A stretch of 64,000 nucleotides of DNA from Phaseolus vulgaris (Eukaryota > Streptophyta > Magnoliopsida > Fabales > Fabaceae), in the NCBI RefSeq assembly GCF_000499845.2, contig NC_023754.2:18664111-18728110 (forward strand), in the 5' to 3' direction. A program made the translations under genes and the position numbers. Below, piece by piece: positions 38,186 through 50,049 of this stretch; position 1 is the first letter of the stretch, and every line of letters begins with the position of its first letter. Under the pieces are notes generated by a model. That model was given only the letters and a program-made list of their open reading frames with translations, was not told the DNA's origin and ran no database searches.

Positions 38186-39658
38186 TTACCACCATTGATG
38201 TACTAGAACTCCATAACTTCTAAGTGAAGTAAACAGATTCAGGCATTGAGAAAAGGTCTTGTTATATTTTGCACTTCTCTGACCAGGGCAGCATCTCTGC
38301 CACCTATTGTAATGGCACTCAAGGAAGAGCTCGTCAATCAAGCAGATAGCCCCAGTCTGAATCAACCTTGGGATGAGATGAAACTCAGTCCCTTCCACAT
38401 CCATCTTCACCACCACGAAATCTCTTTTTGTAACAGCACTCTTGAGCCACTCTGCAAAATCAAAACCCTGAATTTTATCCATGTCACCCATATGGCTAGA
38501 AGAGGTTTGCACAGGGTTGATCCTCCCCATGGCTCTCCCTTTCACCGTGACTTGCTTGCTAGGGTCTCTGGTGATCTCAAAGAACAATGTCTCATTCCTC
38601 ACCCAAGCTGCATAGGGCAACAATGTTACTCCTCTCTTTTCCCTATACTCTTCATGAAATGATTTATCAGCCTCAATTGCATAAATCTCAAAGGTTCTAT
38701 CCTGCTTTGGATATTGTTTCCTAAACCAACTTCCTATGCTAGAACCATAACTCCTAGCTCCTACATCAACATAAACATACCTATTCTTAAAGGTTATGTC
38801 AACAAAAGAAGTTAAGTACTTTAAGTTCTTCACATTTTTCTTTAATATAATCCAAGGTTTCAATGGCTCTACCTCAATCAATGCCTCTGCATTTTTAACT
38901 ATTTCACGTTTATACCCAGGAACAGAGCACTTATTCACGAAATTACCACTGTCCATTTCGAAATTAGAGTTTTCCTTTTTCTTCTTCAACAAGATTTCAA
39001 GAACCGGAGAGGAATCAACACCGTTGATTTTTCGAGTTCTGATCAATTCACAACATTTAAACAATTCAAGGAAAGAATCGAAGCTGTAAGCGTCTCTCAC
39101 TTCCGCGTGCACCGCCACGAAGCCGCCGGGACGGAGCGTGCGGCAGATCTCCGCGGCAAACTCTGCCGGGCGCGGGGAACGTTCCAATCCGCCGTTGCCG
39201 GAGAACTCAAAGTCAAATGAGTCAGCTGAGAACGGATGCTGGCGGCCGTCACCGTGGAGGATCAGCGGCGGCGTCGGTTTCTTGAAGATTCCTACAGAGT
39301 CGACGACGCCGACCTCTTTCAGCGCGAGGACTTCCTCGCCGGCAGGCGTGTCGATGCAGAGGGCGCGGGAGTTCGGGGAGAGGGAGCCGTCGGCAATGAG
39401 GTCCTGGAAAATGGCGGCGTAATGCTCGACCGAACGGCGCCAGTTCCTGCCGGTAAACGGATCTCCAGCGTGGGAGGAGTGGGAGGGGGAGGAGAAACTG
39501 AGGTTTTCGGAGAAGAAGCAGAAATCGGCGGATTCGCAGGACCCGCCACGAACGGTGACGCTGATGGCGAATCGTGCGGCGAAGATGAGGACGGCGAAGG
39601 AGAATAGACGAACCAGAACATTCCACAAGGAGCCGTGTTTCGCTGCGGGTGGCTCCAT
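38186..39658 (-). CDS. Methyltransferase-like membrane protein (DUF7870 type)
   Basis: Intronless gene for 490 residues, a plant family annotated as SAM-dependent methyltransferase superfamily with a C-terminal DUF7870. One hydrophobic helix near residues 12-32 after a short basic N-terminus suggests a type II membrane anchor, perhaps Golgi. The lumenal part looks like two methyltransferase halves: residues ~98-185 (ALCIDTPAGEEVLALKEVG, then LRPGGFVAV) and ~293-450, which resembles FkbM-type enzymes (YVYVDVGARSYG, YAIEADKSF, VVVKMDVEGTEF). A cysteine pair (456-457) and an HQWW C-terminus follow. ATG at 39658 is the only good start and lies after a CT-rich leader. The first third is GC-rich, which produces long antisense frames. 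Substrate unknown. Confidence 0.88.
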   Translation of the reverse strand: MEPPAAKHGSLWNVLVRLFSFAVLIFAARFAISVTVRGGSCESADFCFFSENLSFSSPSHSSHAGDPFTGRNWRRSVEHYAAIFQDLIADGSLSPNSRALCIDTPAGEEVLALKEVGVVDSVGIFKKPTPPLILHGDGRQHPFSADSFDFEFSGNGGLERSPRPAEFAAEICRTLRPGGFVAVHAEVRDAYSFDSFLELFKCCELIRTRKINGVDSSPVLEILLKKKKENSNFEMDSGNFVNKCSVPGYKREIVKNAEALIEVEPLKPWIILKKNVKNLKYLTSFVDITFKNRYVYVDVGARSYGSSIGSWFRKQYPKQDRTFEIYAIEADKSFHEEYREKRGVTLLPYAAWVRNETLFFEITRDPSKQVTVKGRAMGRINPVQTSSSHMGDMDKIQGFDFAEWLKSAVTKRDFVVVKMDVEGTEFHLIPRLIQTGAICLIDELFLECHYNRWQRCCPGQRSAKYNKTFSQCLNLFTSLRSYGVLVHQWW

Positions 39659-41589
39659 GGATCCGTTCGGTGTAACCTCAGGGAAGAAGAAGGAAAGAGT
39701 ACTGTGAAAGAAAGGGTGTAGGGTTTGAAAATTGAGTCTGGTTTGAAGGGTAAAACGGGAAACACTCTTGTTTCATTTGGCGCGCGCGGGTGTATGGAAA
39801 CGTCGAAATAACCGTTGAGACCGAAGGTTATGGTTGTTTTTACTTTTAATCATTCCTAATAATATATGTGATATTATTAAATAATAAATTAAAAATTTAT
39901 CTCATGTTTTAGATCTCAAATTTAATCGTTTTTATACCGTCAACTACTTCTCTTCATATCCTCCCTCCCCACCACTCCTTTGTTTTTAACTCTTTCAATT
40001 AAATATTAAAACTTATTTATAAACTAACGCGTCTCTCTTTTACTCTCTAAACCTTCTCTTTCTTCTAAACTAACTCATCTCACTTCCATTGACGCACTTT
40101 TATCTAGTACGTTTTTTCCTTTCAATTTTTTATTCAATAAATAAAATTCTACTTTTTTTCTTTAATAGTTTTGTTATAAGTTTGATTAAATTGTTGTCAA
40201 CACAATAATAACAATATTATCATCTTACAAAGTTATAAAGACATACATAAATAAATAAAAAGTAAATAAAAATATTGTATTTTCATCTTCTACTTTATAA
40301 TTGAAGATGTTTGATAGGATAAAAGTGAAGATGAACCGGAGAAAAAGATACAATTGTGCAATGCTCTTCAGCAAGTCTCACTTTGTAATGTTTAGTTTTA
40401 AATTTAAAAAAATTTGAATTTAAAAATAATGTCATCTATAAAATTAAAGCTATATTTTTAAAATAATAAATAAAATATAAATATAAGAATAAAATTATAA
40501 TAAAATAAAATGGGAGGATAATTCGTTTACATATAAGTATAGATAACAAAACTGCCACTATTTAATTTAATTATAAATTACACTTCTACGTTTATTTTAT
40601 AATTTAATTTAGTTCTTTTACTTTACAAAAATAATTTAATATTTATCTTTAAATTTGATTTTATTAATTTAAAATTAACGTTATTAATATGTTTAACATA
40701 ATAAAATATCAAAATATAATACTTACGTTACGAGTTTGGAAGTACTATTACGCGTGTAATAAATAAGTGTATTCAATAGAGTGGTCATTTGATTACTGTG
40801 ATAATATTGGAAAATTATAAATTATTTTTGATAGATCATTGATTTGTTAGCATTTCCTTAAATAAGTATATTCAACTCTGAAAACTTAATTTTTTTTAAG
40901 ATTAATACAACATTTTTAATTATTTATTTATAAAAAAAATAATTATTAGAACTCAAATAAAAAAAAATGAGCTTTGTAATGTGATTAAAAAAATTGTTCA
41001 GACAAGATCTCAATAAGAAAATTAATTAATTTAATTAATAAGAATCAAAACTAAACTGAATATGTAATGTGATTTGTATCATTTTCACCAAAATGTTCTT
41101 TTATAAATCATATTACTTTTATGATATTTAAGCCCTACATTTATTTTGATGTCAAACTTTTTAGATTTTAAAATAAAAGTAGAATAATTTTCTCATAACT
41201 TTCAAAATGATCAATAATAAATATTCTTCAATAATCCACAACAATATCTGTATAATAGTTTAAAGTTGCATAATCATATTTTCAAATTAACTATAAATAA
41301 TATTATAAACGTATTACCCTATAATTTGAATAAAAATATATATACATAAAAAAAGAACAACAAGAATTTGAGGTGAATTGGGCCTTCGACAGTTATGGGC
41401 CTTAGGCATTGGTTTTTTTCTGCAACTACCAAATTACTAGAAAATTACAAAATTGCAGTTTACGACACATAACCCACCATGCCGATCTTCATCACATAAA
41501 TCATCCCCAAAGTCATTTCACCAAAAATTAGGGCACAAACCTTTTTATGTTACATCTATCCAAGACTCATAAATGGGTTATTATAAATT
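39659..41589. other. Promoter of the methyltransferase-like gene and AT-rich DNA
   Basis: 39659-39830 is the likely leader and core promoter (CT-rich on the gene strand, with a GCGCGCG run at 39781). Beyond this to 41589 the sequence is AT-rich with no gene or clear repeat. Confidence 0.5.
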
Positions 41590-42530
41590 GTTATTATCTA
41601 CTAATAATTACGTATGGATTTATATCGGTGGATAAATTAGGATTTACAAACGGATTCTATCTATAGATTATTAATCGTAAGTAAAATCAAATTATTTATG
41701 AATTTTTTTCATATGTAACAATGAAGTATTTGATGACAAAAATTTGTAAGTAAGATCCATATGTAATTTAGGTGGTTAGGATGAGAAATTATTACCTACA
41801 TATTCTACCTGAAACATTACCTATGAATATTAATATTATTATTATTTTAATTCCTATTCTTCATATTTATAATATTAATATCAATGTTATTTATATAGAT
41901 ATTATTATTATAAATATTATTATTAATATGATTATTAATATTAATATTATTAATATTGTTATTAATATTATTAAAATTGTTATTAATTTTTCTATCAATA
42001 ATGTTATTATTGTTATTAATATTATACATGTACATTACCTATTAATTTTGCATATTCATAAGTAATTACCTGAATTTTCAATAAATAACTCCTATAAATA
42101 TTAATATTATTATTATTTTCATTCATCATCTTTTTAACATCATTAATAATAATATTATTAATTATTAGAATTGTTATTAGTATTACCATATTAATATTAT
42201 TATTGTTATTAATATTATTATTAATATTATTATTAGTATTATTAAAACTATTATTCAAATAATTAATAGTATTGGTAATATTATTAATGGTATTATTATT
42301 AATATTAATATTGTTATTATTATTAGTATTGTTATTATTATTAATATTATTAATAGTGTTAGAAATATTAATATTAATATATTAATTTTAATTATTAATA
42401 ATGATATTAATATTACTATTAATAATATTAATATTATTATTATTATTAATAATATTATTAATAATATTAATATTATATTATTATTATTATTATTAGTTTT
42501 ATTAATAGTATTATTGGTATTATTATTAGC
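41590..42530. repeat. Large ATT/AAT repeat field with TTACCTA motifs
   Basis: 41590-41800 has CGTATGGATTTATATCGG-like and ATATGTAA motifs. From 41817 to about 42528 the DNA is almost only imperfect ATT/AAT and TTAATATTAA units. Two larger units are visible: a block with TTACCTA and ACCTGAA followed by AATATTAATATTATTATTAT starts near 41793 and again near 42037. Open frames rich in Asn or Ile here are artefacts of the repeat. Flanking motifs recall 10860-10995, so the field may lie in the same transposon family. Confidence 0.8.
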
Positions 42531-43952
42531 CAACTGTGAAACTTACCCTAAATTTAGTTAAAATACTCAAACATATAATAGTCCCTCTTCTATCTTTATC
42601 ATAGCAAAAAAAAAAAAAAGATAAATGATCCTTAATATAAGTTTTTTACAATTTTAATAATAATAAAATTCTATATGTCCCCGTTAAAGACATGAATATC
42701 TGTGTTGCTATTAATAAGGAGAAGAGAATTTAAGAAATAATATTTAATAATTACTATTTTTCATTTATTTGACTCTTCATTTTCAATATCATTATCCAAT
42801 GATGTTTGTTCAAATTTACAATAAAAGAGTGTTGGTAATGATGGTGCAATTAATTGATTTAATAATGATTAGTAAAAAAATGGAAGATTAATTAATATAT
42901 CAATAACATCAGATGAATTAATTTTTTGATTTTGTCTAAAGTGTCTATATCATACAGAAAGGAGTAATAATATATATATATATAGACTGTAAAAAAACAT
43001 GAAATTCTTATCTGATAAAAACATGAAAATATAAAAAGTCTCGATGATATTTTTTATTTATTTTTTACATCTCATTTATTTATATTATTGAAGAATTGAT
43101 AACTTGCACGACATTAAAAAGCTGAGCCTCGTATGAACACTGTTCTTTCCCAACACTTTGCTCTCACCCCACTTGGGTACGATGACAGCTATTTGTTTTA
43201 AAATGAAAAAAAAAGGAAAAAACAATTAAGTTGATGTTCACTAGCTACCTTACCCACTAAGTAATTAATTCTCAGCTCCCTATCTTTGACTAACTATTGC
43301 CCTAATCAAATCACACATGCTTCTCCAATCAGCTAAACTATCATCATCAACACATTTACTTCTCATATATATATATATATATAACAAGTTATACACTGCT
43401 ATTTTTTGTGTTCACATTTTTTATTATTTTAATATATAATAAATAATATTCAAGAGATGGATAAAAAAAATTGTTATAATGTAAACAATTTTTGTCAGTG
43501 AGATTGGTAGGGACCAAAAATGTCCTCCTCACTAAGATTATATGATAATTAACAAGAGATAGCAAACAAAATATAATACCTAGCTCCCACAAAAGTCACG
43601 AGACTCTTAAAATAATGATAAAGAAAACTTTTATAAACACCTATACAACAATATGAAATGAAAAATATAACACAGTAAAAAAATATTCAGTGTATATACC
43701 AATCCTGTGTAGGTAAATATACAACAAACAAAATAAAAAAATAGATAAAATTTACATGCAAAATTTCTCAAGTATTTTCGTGCTGTCTTTTAAGTTAGAA
43801 TTAAAATTTCAGATGAAACTCTAAGTCTAACTTAAAAGCAGAAATAATAAGAGTGCATGTAAAAGTTTTAAATAAATGGAATGAAGATCTTAGTTATTGG
43901 TCAAGTAAAATCCTAAGCCAATCCCTTCCAAAAAAAATCCAAGTCTATTCGT
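42531..43952. other. Intergenic DNA 3' of the WRKY gene
   Basis: AT-rich with short AT microsatellites (42970-42984, 43368-43382). The part next to 43953 is probable WRKY 3' untranslated sequence. No gene seen. Confidence 0.5.
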
Positions 43953-46854
43953 TTAACATAGCAAAGAGTCAAGAAACGAGTCATCTGGCTCCTCCTTGGC
44001 TCTAGAGGTGAACACATTGTCAGATTGTTGGTTCATGTAAGACCCCATTAATGGATTTCCAAACCCTGAGAATCCAAAACTTCCTGAGCCCTGCTGCATA
44101 TTGGAGTTGAAGTGTTGTGTCCTTTCTGGTGCTGCTGGTCTGAGATTCTGATGAGAATTGATGTATATAGAAGTGGCTGCACTAGTGGTGCTGTTTGTGG
44201 TAGTGTTTATAGGCACTGATCTTCCGATTGAGTTGCTGCCACTGCCACGTGCTGCAGGCACGTCATGGTTGTGCTTTCCCTCATAGGTTGTGATCACTGC
44301 TCTTAGGTCATGTGAGGCTCTCTCTACGTGCTTCCTCACTGGACATCCTGGGAATGTGCACTTGTAGTAACTCCTGCACCAGTCACAGATTAAGCACAAA
44401 GAAGTAAGAAACACACATTCTGGGAATATTGTTTAGACATCAAGTGGTACTGAAGATTTTATTCCCATGCACACGTGAGAGAAACGATGGTTGCCAAATT
44501 TGACTAAAGATAAGGGCAAAGCAAACTAGTGTGCACATACTTTAGCATATTCCAACAAAGAATCACTGGTGCTAACGTGCCTAATCCATCATATATGTAG
44601 CAGATATTTTGATACTCATGCATTTGTGATGTGTGTATGCCACCTTTGAATAGTCAAGGACTGTAAACTCTACTAGTATAAATATACTTACTGAATATTT
44701 CTTATATTATTTCCTTTATCAAACCATATTATTACTTTTCCATATCTTATTTAATATTTCTTATATCTTATATTCTTTTCTTTCTTATCAGATAATATCT
44801 CTTATTGTATTACTACGCTTTCTTCTTCTTTTTCTTCTCACGTGATAACTTTTGTTGTTTACACAAAATATTATTCTATTTCTAGTAGCACTAGTTGAGA
44901 ACTCTATGATGATATTCTCCATATACTAACTATTCTTAATAAAGTTTAAAGTATAACAACTTTCGTGAAGTTGGACAATTATTTTTATCATATATAAGAA
45001 AGAGATGAAAAAGAGCTTTTTACCTTGGGTTTGGATTTCCCTTGACTACTTTTTGGCCATATTTCCTCCATCTGTATCCATCATCTAGAATATCGATGTC
45101 ACTGGTTGTCTGAACCACGACTCTGGGTTCTCTCACTGTTCTACTTCCAACAGCTGATATACCCTCATTTTCACCTTCTATTCTCCTGGAGTTATTGATA
45201 AAAAAAAATACAGCTTATTGGAGGGACAAGAACACATTAATGAAGAGAATTATATTAAAAAAATAATCAAAAAAATCACCATCTTTTGGCATCAGGTTCG
45301 TTATTATCAAACTCATCTCCTCCTGATTTGCTCTGACCAAAGTCATCATCTTCCATTGATATTGATGAGTTTTCTGGAGTTGCAACCGAATCCATTTGAT
45401 GAGGGGCTTGTGTTATTTCATTGTTGACACCATTTGAATGAGAAATTGCAAGTGATGAGGCAGACAATGAGTTCCTCTTGGTAGCCTGAGGCTTGGGATG
45501 ATTATGACTACCTTTGTAAACAATCTCAGTAATTTGTCCATCTAAGGATCTCTCAACCTTTTTCTTTGTTGGACAATTGGGGTATGTGCACTTGTAGTAG
45601 CTTCTTGGATTTTCACTTCCTTTCACTTGCTTTTGCCCATATTTCCTCCAATTGTACCCATCATCTGATCTTCTGCTTAAGGTCTGAACTTGTGGCTGGT
45701 AATTGTTATAATCTGATTGGAAACCAGCACTGTTGCGGTTATTCTCAGAGTTAAAACCCTGCATCGCAGAAGAGGTTTCAGTTTTCACCATATTCATACT
45801 CATTCTCGAAGAAAAACCATCTTGTTTAACAGTTTCCGGGAAACTCCAACCCTGTTGATAAACAAAAAAACAATTCAATGAATTAATTCAACTTATTATA
45901 AAGGATAGAATTTTTTCATATAAAAGTTTGTGCATTGAAATTGGTTACACACGCTTTGAACTATGCCGGTTGAAGATTGAAATCCAGTTGAAGATGCAAG
46001 AGGAATCTGTGTTTGTGTTTGGAAGGAGAAACTTGAGAAGCTTTTGTCTTCTTCTTTTACATGGTGCTGGCTTTCCCCATAACTGCTCTTCCAATTGAAG
46101 CCGTGACCAGTAGCAAATGATTCAGTGGTTGGAGATGCCAAAACCTGAATTCACAACACAACAACACATGCACATACCCATTAACCCAACAACAAACGAT
46201 GTTATCATGTTCGATATTCACAACAGACAAGCCACACGAGACGATAAAAAAAGGATTATTTTTTTTGTTGGTATAAAAAAAAAGGGTAAAGCACTGTGAA
46301 AAAAAAAAACAATACTAAAGATTTAAACAATAAACAATATAGCATGATTCCACATCTTTTCACGAACTATTGAAAAACTAATAGTCATAACATAACTTCC
46401 AACTTGTGAGTCCATATCAGGATGATATTTTACTTTCTTAACAGTTTCCAACCAGCCTAATGATAACTCTCATAAGAAAAAAAAGTTTCAGTATATATTA
46501 TTTTCCATTAATTTGTACTACCCTTTGTTGAAGGACATATTGTGTAAGGAACCACAAAACAAAAGAATGAGAGGAAGGTTGACTTACGTTAGAAGAGTGA
46601 AGGAGAACTGGAGAGTCAAGAAGTTCAGCAAGGCTTAACCCATGAGGGATGTTAAAGTAAGAAGGAGAAATAGGAGAAATGGGTGGAAGAGGATGATTTT
46701 GAGGGTGAAAAAAAGGGAGAGATGGAGGTGGTGTGGACTTGAATTTCGGCACACCAGAAGAACCTGTTTGATCCGACACCTCTTGAGGTCTTTCGGAGCC
46801 TCGTAGGTTGTGGTCGGTGGGAGAAGAGAGAAGGTCAGAGAAAGAAGTGGTCAT
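43953..46854 (-). CDS. Group I WRKY transcription factor (WRKY33/25/26-like)
   Basis: Nuclear DNA-binding regulator of defence and stress genes through W boxes. Five exons: 46854-46588, 46144-45953, 45851-45280, 45185-45024, 44373-43953; 537 residues. Two WRKY domains: [11 protein letters not shown] at ~221 and [11 protein letters not shown] at ~383, each with a C-X4-C ... H-X-H zinc finger (CTYPNC ... HNH; CTFPGC ... HNH). The second is split after NPNPR by a phase-2 intron, the position typical of the family. The N-terminus has several Ser-Pro sites ([22 protein letters not shown]), like the MAPK-phosphorylated cluster of WRKY33. The C-terminus ends in an acidic Asp/Glu stretch. W boxes near its TATA box suggest auto- or cross-regulation by WRKYs. 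Orthology to a specific WRKY number is not settled. Confidence 0.95.
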
Positions 46855-47115
46855 GAATATGGACCTGAGATAAAAAAAAAATCTGAGGCTAAGTCGGCTG
46901 AAGAAGAGGAAGAGGCTGTAAGAGATAAGAGAGATGAAAAATATAAGGGTTTTGGGTTAATAACATGAAAGGAATAGTGAGATAGGAAGAAAAGAGTTAC
47001 GTGTTGGATGTCCAAAGATTAATTGAGAAGGGATTTCTGGGAAGGTATCCCAAGAAAGAAAGTGTGTGAATATTTTAATTTTAATTTTTATTAATACTAT
47101 TTGAAGAAAAAAAAA

Positions 47116-47125
47116 TAGTATAAAG
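47116..47125 (-). promoter_or_regulatory. Probable TATA box of the WRKY gene
   Basis: On the gene strand CTTTATACTA lies about 265 bp before the ATG at 46854. It is the best TATA candidate in an otherwise ordinary leader; another weaker one (TTATATTTTT) lies near 46940. Confidence 0.4.
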
Positions 47126-47135
47126 TTTTTTATGT

Positions 47136-47158
47136 GGTCAAAGGTTGTGGGTTTGACC
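47136..47158. promoter_or_regulatory. Paired W boxes in WRKY promoter
   Basis: TTGACC occurs on the minus strand at 47141-47136 and on the plus strand at 47153-47158, opposite orientations 17 bp apart, directly upstream of the probable TATA box. TTGAC[C/T] is the WRKY binding site, and paired W boxes are common in WRKY33-type promoters. Confidence 0.6.
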
Positions 47159-47169
47159 AGTTGGCGGCT

Positions 47170-49324
47170 GAAGAGAAGAGATAGTATTGTAATGTGTTGT
47201 GTTTGGTTTTGTGCAATCTTGCGTCTCTTGGTCATCAACATGCATTTTGAAATTTAATGAAGCTGTGTTGAGGATATTTTGTCTTTTGTGTAACATGGCA
47301 TTTTTGGTGTTAATGGAAACAAGGTATCTTCCAAGACTTTTGGTGGTGATGTTGATGGACTACATCTTCCATGTTTATTACAATATATATTATGACAATT
47401 ACTAGTTGTTTTTAGATTGAATTTAATAATAATATTATCAAGTCTAAAATAGTCTTTAAAATGTTATAAAATTAAACATAACAAATAGTTATTGTTATTA
47501 TAGTTATATAGATATATAGTATTTAATATTGAAGAGAAAGTGTATAATCAAGTTGTTTAAATCTAAGATATATCAACTTAATTGCATAATGTGTAAAAAT
47601 AAAATAAAAACTCAGAAATTAAATTGAATTAAGATTAGAGTAATCTTATAACTCGAATGATGTATAATAGAAAATGAACTGTCCGTTAATAAAAACAAAA
47701 TAGCATTATAATAAATATTTAGTATACCATAAATATATTAAAAAATGTTTAAATATTATATATATATATATATTAATTAATAACATTTTATAAATATGTT
47801 ATTTTATAATATAACGTTTAAAACTAATGTTACGATCGATGAATAAAAAGAAAGAAAGTTTATTACATCAATAATATAATATTTTAAAATATAAAATAAA
47901 ATAAAGGTATAAAAGTGTACATGGCAATAAATAGTTATTATACTAATAAAAATATTATAAAATAAAAATACATTTAATTCTATAAATATTTTTAAGTTTG
48001 TAATTAATTAATTAATGTATCTAATTAGGTAAATTAAATTATTATTAACTTTTACATATTAATTTATTAAAACTAATAATTTGAATTTAACTTATAAGTT
48101 TTAATAATTTAAATTACAATATTATTTAATATTCACATTGTATAAATAATAGTATATAAAAAATTAAAATGTTTATTATTTTAATTTTAAAAAAAATAAG
48201 TTTATGGATCAATCCACCTTTAGTTTGACAAACTAGACACAAACAAAACATGTTAGAATAATCTCACGGATTGAAAACATCAATCTAAACAGTTAAATAC
48301 TAGGTAGAATGTTTAGAAACTCAAACTGACACTAACACTAACACTCTTAACTCAATCACTTTTTAAAATTAGTTTGTTAATAATAAAGTATGGAGGAATC
48401 ATAATGAAAAAATGTGAGGTGACAAACTCCCAGTCCTTAAATCTAGAATTATAATTTTACATGGGAAGTGTATGAAATAGTATGTTTTAATTAGGTTTAC
48501 TAACCTATTTCATTTTTTACAAATATAAAAGTTATTAAAATAAAAATAAATTATTTTTTAAAAAAAAATTTCTTATTTTTTATGACTCTAATGTTAGAGA
48601 ATAATCATGAAATATATATTTTGAAGATAACTAAGACAAATTAACATTTTTTTTGTCTTGTATGACTTTCAAATAAACAATTTATGTAATTACCATATTT
48701 TTTGTACTAATATATTTTCTATAGTTACCATCTTGTTTACCATTTGTGGACACTAAGATGAAAATTATATATTCCAGAATGATATTATTAAGAGGAAAAA
48801 ATAAAAATAAAAATATTTCAAAACATGTCAAGGGAAAAAATTATAAAAAAAAAATCTAGTAATGAGAAAAATAGTACAATAATAAAAAAATGTAAAAAAA
48901 AAAACTCAATTGGTCCAGCCCTTCTCCAGATTATGCGTATTACCTACATATTTTTAAGCTATATTTTAATTAAAAAAAAACCTTTTATAGGAAAGTCAAT
49001 TCAAATAGATCTTAAATATAATTTTTAAATTAATTATTAAAAAATACTTAATTTTCCTATACATGATAAAAATGTTCTAATTAAATTCATTATTAATTAT
49101 TTTTTCTTACTAATTAAAAATATTTTCAATAGGACTTTAATTTCAAACCGTTATTATAAAAATTAATGATTAAAATGATTATTTTGGTAGAATTCAATTA
49201 TAAGCTATAATTTACCATACTTATATATAGATAAACTTGACGTGAGACAACATTAATCTTATAAAATTAACATGTATTTATAACTCAACGAAAACTAATA
49301 ATTAAACACACACAAAAAAAAGTA
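47170..49324. other. Intergenic DNA, no gene recognised
   Basis: Very AT-rich (especially 47450-49320) with poly-A/T runs and a short AT microsatellite near 47757-47773. Only chance open frames. Confidence 0.5.
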
Positions 49325-49948
49325 ATACTAGTGAAAAAAACTTATTACGACATTAGATATATGTTGTTTTTAGTGTTAAATGCTCTCCATCAAAATATAG
49401 TGCCATTTTGGAAATTAAAACGAGTGTAAAATGATGATTGTGGGTAAAATTGTCATTTTAGACCAAAGTGTTTTGGTATAAAACGATAGTTGTGAGTGGA
49501 ACCACCGTTTTATACCAATCGTTTTGGTCTAAAACGGCGGTTTCACCCACAACCATCGTTTTATACCAATGTGTTTTGGTCTAAAACGACGGTTTTATCT
49601 AAGAACTATCATTTTACACTCGTTTGATTACCTTAATTTGAAACGCACCACTTACGCTTTCGTTTTTCATTTGTCTTTTCGACTTGTTCTTACTCTCGTA
49701 CTCTGCTTCTTTCATCTCTGTTGCGACATTTTCATACTGTAAGTTCTTTTTCCTTCACATTCACTCATTGCATTCTCCTTCATTGCTTATTATTTTTTGT
49801 TTCTCTTATTGGTTTCTCTCCTCTGTTGATGAAGGCTTTCTTGGCTCCCATCATTGTTTCATTGGTTGGCACCACTGTTTTCATTGGTTTTTTGTTGCCA
49901 CCACCGGTTTCGTTGTCATTGCCTGCCATCGTCGTTGTTGCCCATCAC
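49325..49948. mobile_element. CACTA-like transposon fragment with palindromic subterminal repeats
   Basis: Begins with TACTAGTGAAAAAAACTTAT, a near match to a CACTA terminus. From 49430 to 49620 it holds repeated units in both orientations, e.g. TTTTGGTCTAAAACGGCGG, TTTTGGTCTAAAACGACGG and GTTTTATACCAAT, which can pair into hairpins. 49630-49948 is pyrimidine-rich with unrecognised open frames. The opposite end was not found. Confidence 0.5.
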
Positions 49949-50030
49949 CACTACTGGAAAAATTATTAAATAAAAACTAATTATTTTTTGTCTTTAAAAT
50001 TAGTTTCTATTTAATGATTATCTTGTAGTT
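49949..50030. mobile_element. Miniature foldback element with CACTA-like ends
   Basis: An 82-bp palindrome. It starts CACTACTGGAAAAATTATTA and ends with the complement of AACTACAAGATAATCATTA; inner arms AAATARAAACTAATT match perfectly apart from one base. Its core CTAATTATTTTTTGTC is shared with the foldback element at 18626-18966. Confidence 0.65.
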
Positions 50031-50049
50031 TATTACCTGTATTTTTTTA

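Noticed and set aside
39138..39765. Long open frames on the plus strand and in the other minus-strand frames over the methyltransferase-like gene
   Set aside because: Shadows caused by the GC-rich 5' part of the 490-codon gene; no motifs and overlapping entirely.
41772..42533. Open frames of almost only Ile/Asn residues on both strands
   Set aside because: They are translations of an ATT/AAT repeat field; no start context, domain or splice partner.
49684..49980. 82- and 98-codon hydrophobic frames that could be a small secreted protein
   Set aside because: They lie between transposon repeats, run into the miniature element at 49949, and show no family motif.
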